Source: Clostridium sp. CAG:253
GTDB taxonomy: Bacteria; Bacillota; Clostridia; Lachnospirales; Lachnospiraceae
Length of the DNA stretch: 11,030 nucleotides
Assembly: GCA_000436755.1 (NCBI GenBank)
Contig: FR887334.1
Location: forward strand, 6,240-17,269
Reading direction: 5' to 3'
The notes beneath the pieces are model-generated. The model saw only the letters and a list, made by a program, of their open reading frames with translations. It did not search any database and was not told where the DNA came from. Below are positions 7,026-11,030 of the stretch, piece by piece (the stretch's first letter is position 1; the number at the start of each line of letters is the position of its first letter). The translations under genes and the position numbers were made by a program.

Positions 7026-8459
7026 ATGAGTAACACAAATGCTTTGTCAGCAAAAGCTCGTATTGAGACTTTGGTTGACGAAAACAGTTTTGTTGAAATT
7101 GGTGCTAAGATAACAAAGAGAAGTACAGATTTCAACATGCAGGAAAAGTCTGTACCGGCTGATGGAGTTATCACAGGATACGGACTTATTCAGAATAATC
7201 CTGTCTATATCTACAGTCAGGATGCATCCGCAATGAATGGTACAATCGGTGAGATGCATGCAAAGAAGATTGCGCATGTATATGAGCTTGCTATGAAGAC
7301 AGGAGTGCCGGTTATAGGACTTATTGATTGTGCAGGTATGCGCCTTCAGGAGTCAACAGATGCACTTGCAGGCTTTGGAAAAATTTATAAAGTTAAGTCT
7401 GATGCATCAGGAATAGTACCACAGATAAGTGCTGTTTTTGGAAATTGCGGTGGTGGCGTGGCAGTTCTTGCAGCTATGAGTGATTTCACATTCATGGAAG
7501 AAAAAAACGCTAAACTTTTTGTTAATTCGCCAAATACACTTGAAGGAAACTATGCAGATAAGCTTGATACAGCTTCAGCTAAGTTCCAGAAAACAGCTTC
7601 GACAGTTGATTTTGTTATTGAGGGTGAAGAGGAAGTTCTTAACAGTGTTAGAGAACTTATTAGCATTCTTCCGCAGAATAACAATGAAACAGGAATTTCA
7701 GATGAGTGTATGGATGACCTTAACCGTATGGTTGATAACTTTGCAGCAGAAGTTGCAGATCCGGCAGTTGCACTTGCAGATCTCGGTGATAACAATTTCT
7801 TCCTTGAAGAAAAAGCAGGTTATGCAAAAGAGATGGTTACAGGATTTATCTGCCTTGACGGAATGACTGTAGGTGCGGTAGCAAACCGTACAGCAGAGTT
7901 TGATGAGGACGGAAAAGTCGCAGCAAAATATGATGCACGTCTTACAACAGCAGGTTGTGAAAAAGCAGCAGCATTTGTTAAGAAATGTGATGCATTTAAT
8001 ATTCCTGTACTTACTCTTACAAATGTTGAGGGATTTGCCACAACAGTTGAGGAAGAGAAAACTATCGCCTGTGCAGCAGCTAAACTTACAAGCGCATTTG
8101 CTGAGGCAGATGTACCTAAGGTTAATCTTATTGCAGGAAATGCATATGGCAGCGCATATGTAGCCATGAACTCAAAGCATATTGGTGCAGACATGGTATT
8201 TGCACTTCCTGATGCAAAAGTTGGTATGATGGATTCAAATGTCGCAGCAAAGATTATGTATGCTGATGACAAAGATACGGATGTTGCAGCAAAAGCAGCA
8301 GAGTTTGAAGCTCAGTCAGGTACTGAGGCAGCCGCAGCAAGAGGATATATAGATTCTGTTATTGCTCCTGAATCTGCGAGAAAACAGCTTTTATTTGCAT
8401 TTGAGATGCTGTTTACAAAAAGCGAATATCCTATCGGCAAAAAACATGGAACCATCTAA
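7026..8459 (+). CDS. Divergent acyl-CoA-type carboxyltransferase (MmdA/12S-like) of a biotin-dependent decarboxylase
   Basis: Carboxyltransferase of the crotonase-like superfamily, the type that moves CO2 between biotin and an acyl-CoA (methylmalonyl-CoA decarboxylase alpha, propionyl-CoA carboxylase beta, transcarboxylase 12S). GGAGGG at 7014-7019 lies 6 bases before the ATG. The two crotonase-like halves are visible. The N half has PADGVITGYG (44-53), SQDASAMNGTIGEMHAKKI (64-82) and VPQISAVFGNCGGG (131-144). The C half has CEKAAAFVKKCDAFNIPVLT (311-330) and NAYGSAYVAMNSKHIGADMV (372-391). It differs from ordinary members: DCAGMRLQE replaces the usual GGARIQE-type loop, NVEGFATT replaces VPGFLPG, and MMDSNVAAKI replaces the MGAEGA-type segment. 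At 477 residues it is shorter than typical enzymes of about 510. Gene context (biotin carrier, OadG, OadB, OadA) supports a membrane sodium-pump complex. The acyl-CoA substrate, or even whether it is an acyl-CoA, is not shown. Confidence 0.85.
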   Translation: MSNTNALSAKARIETLVDENSFVEIGAKITKRSTDFNMQEKSVPADGVITGYGLIQNNPVYIYSQDASAMNGTIGEMHAKKIAHVYELAMKTGVPVIGLIDCAGMRLQESTDALAGFGKIYKVKSDASGIVPQISAVFGNCGGGVAVLAAMSDFTFMEEKNAKLFVNSPNTLEGNYADKLDTASAKFQKTASTVDFVIEGEEEVLNSVRELISILPQNNNETGISDECMDDLNRMVDNFAAEVADPAVALADLGDNNFFLEEKAGYAKEMVTGFICLDGMTVGAVANRTAEFDEDGKVAAKYDARLTTAGCEKAAAFVKKCDAFNIPVLTLTNVEGFATTVEEEKTIACAAAKLTSAFAEADVPKVNLIAGNAYGSAYVAMNSKHIGADMVFALPDAKVGMMDSNVAAKIMYADDKDTDVAAKAAEFEAQSGTEAAAARGYIDSVIAPESARKQLLFAFEMLFTKSEYPIGKKHGTI

Positions 8460-8473
8460 GTAAGGAGCGTTAT

Positions 8474-9193
8474 ATGAAGAAGAAATTATGTTTAATTTTT
8501 TGTATCGTGTCATGCATTCTGATGATGGCAGGCTGCAGTTTAAGCCTTACAAAGACAAACAAAAATTTTGATAAGGCAACACTTGAAAAAAACGCTGATT
8601 CATTTGTAAAAAGCTGGTTTAGTTATGATTTTGAGAGTGCAGTCAAATCAATGAAAGAACAGTCAACAGAAGTTGATGAGGACACGGTCAATCAGTATAA
8701 AGAGTCTGTACAGTTGAAAAAAGAATATGGAAAACAGGGTAAAAAGGTTGACACTGATTTCACTATAAGTAGTGATTCTGCAACAGTTGTAGAGACATAT
8801 ACTACTTCATCAGGAAAGAAACTCATATTCTCAGTAACATATGATGAAAAAGGTCAGACATCTTCTTGGAAAGTAGAAGAGTATACAAGTCTTGGTCAGA
8901 AAATGTCAAAAGCCGGACTTAATACTATTCTTAGTATGGCAATCGTATTTGCGGTTCTTATATTTATCGCACTTATCATTGCACAGTTTAAGCACATTGC
9001 TAATTTCCAGAATGGTGCAAAGAAAGAAGAAGTTAAGGCAGAACCTGTTGTTGAGACAGCACCTGTTGCTGTTGAAGAGGAAAATCTTGTTGATGACTTA
9101 GAACTGGTTGCTGTTATTACGGCAGCTATCGCAGCAGCAAGTGAGACAGAGTCAGCAGACGGTCTTGTTATTCGTTCAATTATTAGAAGATAA
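8474..9193 (+). CDS. OadG-family decarboxylase subunit with lipoprotein N-terminal domain
   Basis: Predicted gamma/delta-type subunit of the Na+-pumping decarboxylase, which anchors and assembles the soluble carboxyltransferase with the membrane pump. The 239 residues are well over twice a typical OadG. The N-terminus is a lipoprotein signal (KKKLCLIFCIVSCILMMAGC) with the lipobox cysteine at C21. Residues about 22-148 form a hydrophilic, presumably extracytoplasmic domain with charged and Ser/Thr-rich strands. One membrane helix lies at about 151-172. An acidic, Ala/Val/Pro linker at about 182-204 follows, then the OadG-like cytoplasmic tail DDLELVAVITAAIAAA (207-222) ending GLVIRSIIRR. AAGGAG lies 6 bases before the ATG, 14 bases after the carboxyltransferase stop. 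The extracytoplasmic domain is not one I can name with confidence; it loosely resembles small DUF3887-like domains of lipoproteins. The OadG call rests on tail and neighbours. Confidence 0.8.
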   Translation: MKKKLCLIFCIVSCILMMAGCSLSLTKTNKNFDKATLEKNADSFVKSWFSYDFESAVKSMKEQSTEVDEDTVNQYKESVQLKKEYGKQGKKVDTDFTISSDSATVVETYTTSSGKKLIFSVTYDEKGQTSSWKVEEYTSLGQKMSKAGLNTILSMAIVFAVLIFIALIIAQFKHIANFQNGAKKEEVKAEPVVETAPVAVEEENLVDDLELVAVITAAIAAASETESADGLVIRSIIRR

Positions 9194-9217
9194 GAAAAAT
9201 AAATGGAGGACAAATTC

Positions 9218-9583
9218 ATGAAAAATTATACAATTACCGTAAATGGTACTGTTTATGATGTAACAGTAGAAGAAGGAGCAGCAGGAGCAGCAGCTTCAGC
9301 TCCTAAGGCAGCACCAAAGGCAGCTCCTAAAGCTACACCAAAAGCAGCTGCACCGACAGGAGCAGCAGGCTCAGTTAAGGTAAATGCACCAATGCCTGGT
9401 AAGATTTTATCAGTTAAGGCATCAGCAGGACAGGCAGTAAAGAAAGGTGAAGTTATTTTAATTCTTGAAGCTATGAAGATGGAAAATGAAGTAGTTGCAC
9501 CACAGGATGGTACAGTAGCAAGCATCAATGTAGCAGCAGGAGATTCAGTAGAAGCAGGAGCAGTACTTGCAACATTAAACTAG
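9218..9583 (+). CDS. Biotin carrier protein (biotin/lipoyl attachment, MmdC/GcdC/1.3S-like)
   Basis: Small carrier whose biotinylated lysine shuttles the carboxyl group between carboxyltransferase and the OadB pump. The frame is open from an ATG at 9203, but GGAGGA at 9205-9210 lies 7 bases before the ATG at 9218, so 9218 is chosen and the protein is 121 residues. Residues 1-19 (MKNYTITVNGTVYDVTVEE) form the short N-terminal segment usual in these carriers. Residues about 20-51 are an Ala/Pro/Lys linker with repeated APKA units, giving a flexible arm. Residues about 52-121 are the biotinyl domain: VNAPMPGKI, the biotinylation site EAMKMENEV with K87, and a matching second half with VAPQDGTVASINV. 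Biotin would be added by BirA, which is not in the window. It is the only biotin domain visible in the operon, though the end of OadA is not visible. Confidence 0.95.
   Translation: MKNYTITVNGTVYDVTVEEGAAGAAASAPKAAPKAAPKATPKAAAPTGAAGSVKVNAPMPGKILSVKASAGQAVKKGEVILILEAMKMENEVVAPQDGTVASINVAAGDSVEAGAVLATLN
9283..9362 (+). repeat. Imperfect tandem repeat encoding the Ala/Pro/Lys linker of the biotin carrier
   Basis: Units of about 12 bases resembling CCTAAGGCAGCA and CCAAAGGCAGCT recur through this stretch and encode APKA steps. It is a low-complexity coding repeat of the kind usual in biotin carrier linkers, and such repeats often vary in copy number between strains. Confidence 0.6.
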
Positions 9584-9595
9584 GAGGGACTGACT

Positions 9596-10744
9596 TTGGA
9601 TTACGTTATTACAACGCTTGAGAATCTTGCAGGTCAGACCGCGTTTACATCACTTACATTAGGAAATTACCTTATGATCGTGGTTGGCTGTATCTTTCTC
9701 TATTTAGCGATTAAAAAAGGATACGAACCATTATTGTTGGTACCTATCGCATTTGGTATGATTCTTGTAAATATTTATCCTGATATCATGGCAGATCCTG
9801 ATAGTACATCAAATGGTGTCGGAGGATTATTACATTATTTCTATATACTTGATGAATGGAGTATATTGCCTTCACTTATTTTCTTGGGTGTAGGTGCGTT
9901 GACAGACTTCGGACCACTTATTGCAAATCCTGCAAGTTTCCTTTTGGGAGCTGCAGCTCAGTTTGGTATTTTCTCAGCTTACCTTATAGCAATCCTTTTA
10001 GGATTCAATGATAAGGCAGCCGCAGCAATATCAATCATCGGTGGTGCTGATGGTCCTACATCAATTTTCCTTTGTGGTAAATTAAAGCAGACTGAGTATA
10101 TGGGACCTATCGCAGTGGCTGCATATTCATATATGTCACTTGTTCCTATTATCCAGCCGCCTATTATGAAGCTTTTCACAACAGAGGATGAGCGTAAGAT
10201 TAAGATGTCTCAGCTTCGTCCGGTATCAAAGCTTGAGAAGATTTTATTCCCTATTATCGTTACTATTATTGTTTGTCTTCTTCTTCCAACAACAGCACCT
10301 CTTGTAGGTATGCTTATGCTTGGTAACCTCTTTAAAGAGTCAGGAGTGGTTAAACAGCTTGCAGAGACAGCTTCAAATGCTCTTATGTACATCGTAGTTA
10401 TCTTACTCGGTACATCAGTAGGAGCTTCAACAAGTGCAGAGGCATTCCTTAAAGTTACAACATTAAAGATTGTTGCACTTGGACTTATTGCGTTCTGTGT
10501 AGGTACAGCAGCGGGAGTTCTTTTCGGTAAGGTTATGTGTAAGGTTACACACGGAAAGGTAAACCCATTGATTGGTTCAGCAGGTGTATCTGCCGTTCCT
10601 ATGGCTGCCAGGGTTTCACAGAAAGTTGGTTCGGAGGCAGATCCGACAAACTTCCTTCTCATGCATGCGATGGGACCAAATGTTGCCGGTGTTATCGGAA
10701 CAGCAGTTGCTGCCGGTGTATTTATGGCAATATTCGGAATTTAA
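9596..10744 (+). CDS. oadB: Sodium ion-translocating decarboxylase beta subunit
   Basis: Integral membrane subunit that decarboxylates carboxybiotin and couples this to Na+ export (OadB/MmdB/GcdB family). The start is a TTG at 9596: GGAGGG (9583-9588) overlaps the biotin carrier stop codon and lies 7 bases upstream. The 382-residue length fits the family. The strongly conserved motifs are present: [14 protein letters not shown] with D152, and [19 protein letters not shown] with N323, G327, S332 and R339, followed by [22 protein letters not shown]. The spacing of these residues matches the D203, N373, G377, S382 and R389 set known from Klebsiella OadB. Many hydrophobic helices run through the protein (for example about 22-40, 90-110, 120-137, 218-240, 264-275 and 290-310). 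Na+ rather than H+ coupling is inferred from the family and conserved site. Confidence 0.95.
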   Translation: MDYVITTLENLAGQTAFTSLTLGNYLMIVVGCIFLYLAIKKGYEPLLLVPIAFGMILVNIYPDIMADPDSTSNGVGGLLHYFYILDEWSILPSLIFLGVGALTDFGPLIANPASFLLGAAAQFGIFSAYLIAILLGFNDKAAAAISIIGGADGPTSIFLCGKLKQTEYMGPIAVAAYSYMSLVPIIQPPIMKLFTTEDERKIKMSQLRPVSKLEKILFPIIVTIIVCLLLPTTAPLVGMLMLGNLFKESGVVKQLAETASNALMYIVVILLGTSVGASTSAEAFLKVTTLKIVALGLIAFCVGTAAGVLFGKVMCKVTHGKVNPLIGSAGVSAVPMAARVSQKVGSEADPTNFLLMHAMGPNVAGVIGTAVAAGVFMAIFGI

Positions 10745-10751
10745 TACTATT

Positions 10752-10804
10752 AAGGAAGTTCACCATCTCTATTGCACAGAGCAATAATGGTGGGGGATTT
10801 CCTT
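10752..10804 (+). other. Structured intercistronic RNA element between oadB and oadA
   Basis: Three nested stems stack in one hairpin: AAGGAA (10752-10757) with TTCCTT (10799-10804), CACCAT (10761-10766) with ATGGTG (10787-10792), and TATTGC (10770-10775) with GCAATA (10781-10786), loop ACAGA. A 3-base bulge and a small internal loop separate them. It starts 8 bases after the oadB stop and has no T run after it, so it may be an mRNA stability or processing element, or a regulatory structure. Function is inferred only from position and shape. Confidence 0.45.
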
Positions 10805-10822
10805 GATTCATAAAAGATGTTG

Positions 10823-10844
10823 AAGCGGATATTATATCCGTTTT
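10823..10844 (+). terminator. Short hairpin with T4 before oadA, weak terminator or attenuator candidate
   Basis: CGGATAT (10826-10832) and ATATCCG (10834-10840) are perfect inverted repeats around one T. AAG before and TTT after extend the pairing with one G-T pair, and TTTT follows at 10841-10844. As an RNA hairpin the centre must open to a loop of about five bases. It could reduce transcription into oadA, but the stem and T run are short. AAGCG (10823-10827) can also pair with CGCTT (10852-10856), giving an alternative fold. Confidence 0.3.
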
Positions 10845-10881
10845 GGCAGTTCGCTTAACTTAAAAATATAGGAGGATTATC

Positions 10882-11030
10882 ATGGCAGATATAGAAAAGA
10901 AACCATTAAAGATTACGGAGACAGTTCTCCGTGATGCGCATCAGTCTCTTATTGCTACCCGTATGACAACAGAGCAGATGCTTCCGATAGTAGATCAAAT
11001 GGATCAGGTTGGATTTCATGCAGTAGAGTG
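10882..11030 (+). CDS. oadA: Oxaloacetate decarboxylase alpha / pyruvate carboxylase subunit B-type carboxyltransferase (partial, N-terminal)
   Basis: Only the first 49 codons are inside the window. GGAGGA at 10871-10876 lies just upstream of the ATG, which follows the oadB stop by 137 bases. The protein starts MADIEKKPLKITETVLRDAH and continues QSLIATRMTTEQMLPIVDQM. The TVLRDAHQSLIATRM segment is the hallmark start of the HMGL-like TIM-barrel carboxyltransferase shared by OadA, PycB and transcarboxylase 5S; the Asp in LRDAHQS is a metal ligand in that family. It would transfer CO2 between pyruvate/oxaloacetate and biotin, working with the upstream carrier and OadB. Whether the full protein has its own C-terminal biotin domain cannot be seen. 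Confidence 0.9.
   Translation, partial: MADIEKKPLKITETVLRDAHQSLIATRMTTEQMLPIVDQMDQVGFHAVE

Noticed and set aside
7820..8272. 150-residue open frame on the minus strand inside the carboxyltransferase gene
   Set aside because: It is a shadow of the strongly biased plus-strand codons (Ala/Ser-rich translation), has no family character, and overlaps a clear protein family member.
8896..9219. 107-residue minus-strand open frame opposite the OadG-like gene
   Set aside because: Ser/Ala-rich translation opposite a gene with a lipobox, membrane helix and OadG tail; best explained as a shadow.
10210..10662. 150-residue open frame on the minus strand inside oadB
   Set aside because: The plus strand encodes conserved OadB motifs throughout; the reverse translation has no recognisable features.
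1..11030. CRISPR array, tRNA or rRNA gene, insertion sequence, phage or toxin-antitoxin system
   Set aside because: No regularly spaced repeats, cloverleaf sequences, transposase motifs or small toxin/antitoxin pairs were seen on either strand.

Overview
The window looks like chromosomal DNA from an anaerobic, low-GC, Gram-positive bacterium of the Clostridia, most likely Lachnospiraceae. The basis is AT-rich sequence, strong GGAGG-type ribosome binding sites, occasional TTG starts, a SpoVB-type flippase, an RqcH/NFACT protein, and a biotin-dependent sodium-pump decarboxylase operon of a kind common in that family. This is inferred from protein character; no 16S or other phylogenetic marker is present. 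No tRNA, rRNA, CRISPR array, insertion sequence or phage gene was seen.

Left part (1-6807) holds housekeeping genes with alternating direction. A SpoVB-like lipid-linked sugar/peptidoglycan flippase (minus strand, cut by the window edge) is divergent from a NifS/IscS-class cysteine desulfurase. That gene converges on a minus-strand pair, rqcH (ribosome quality control) and hisJ (histidinol-phosphatase), joined by a TAATG stop/start overlap. A PlsC-like acyltransferase with a TTG start reads rightward and converges on a minus-strand D-Ala-D-Ala carboxypeptidase.

Right part (7026-11030) is one rightward operon with tight spacing: an acyl-CoA-type carboxyltransferase, an OadG-family subunit fused to a lipoprotein signal and extracytoplasmic domain, a small biotin carrier protein, the membrane sodium-pump subunit OadB, and the start of an OadA/5S-type carboxyltransferase cut by the window edge. 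These would work together by moving CO2 between a carboxylated substrate and biotin. The biotin carrier then delivers the carboxyl group to OadB, where decarboxylation can drive Na+ export. The unusual point is that two different carboxyltransferase types (12S-like and 5S-like) share one biotin carrier and one pump. The set therefore contains the parts of both a transcarboxylase and a Na+-pumping decarboxylase.

The 218-bp region upstream of this operon contains a long inverted repeat ending in eight Ts, with a competing internal hairpin, and candidate promoters. The oadB-oadA gap also contains two RNA-hairpin candidates. These structures, the divergent carboxyltransferase and the lipoprotein-OadG are the most interesting parts of the window.
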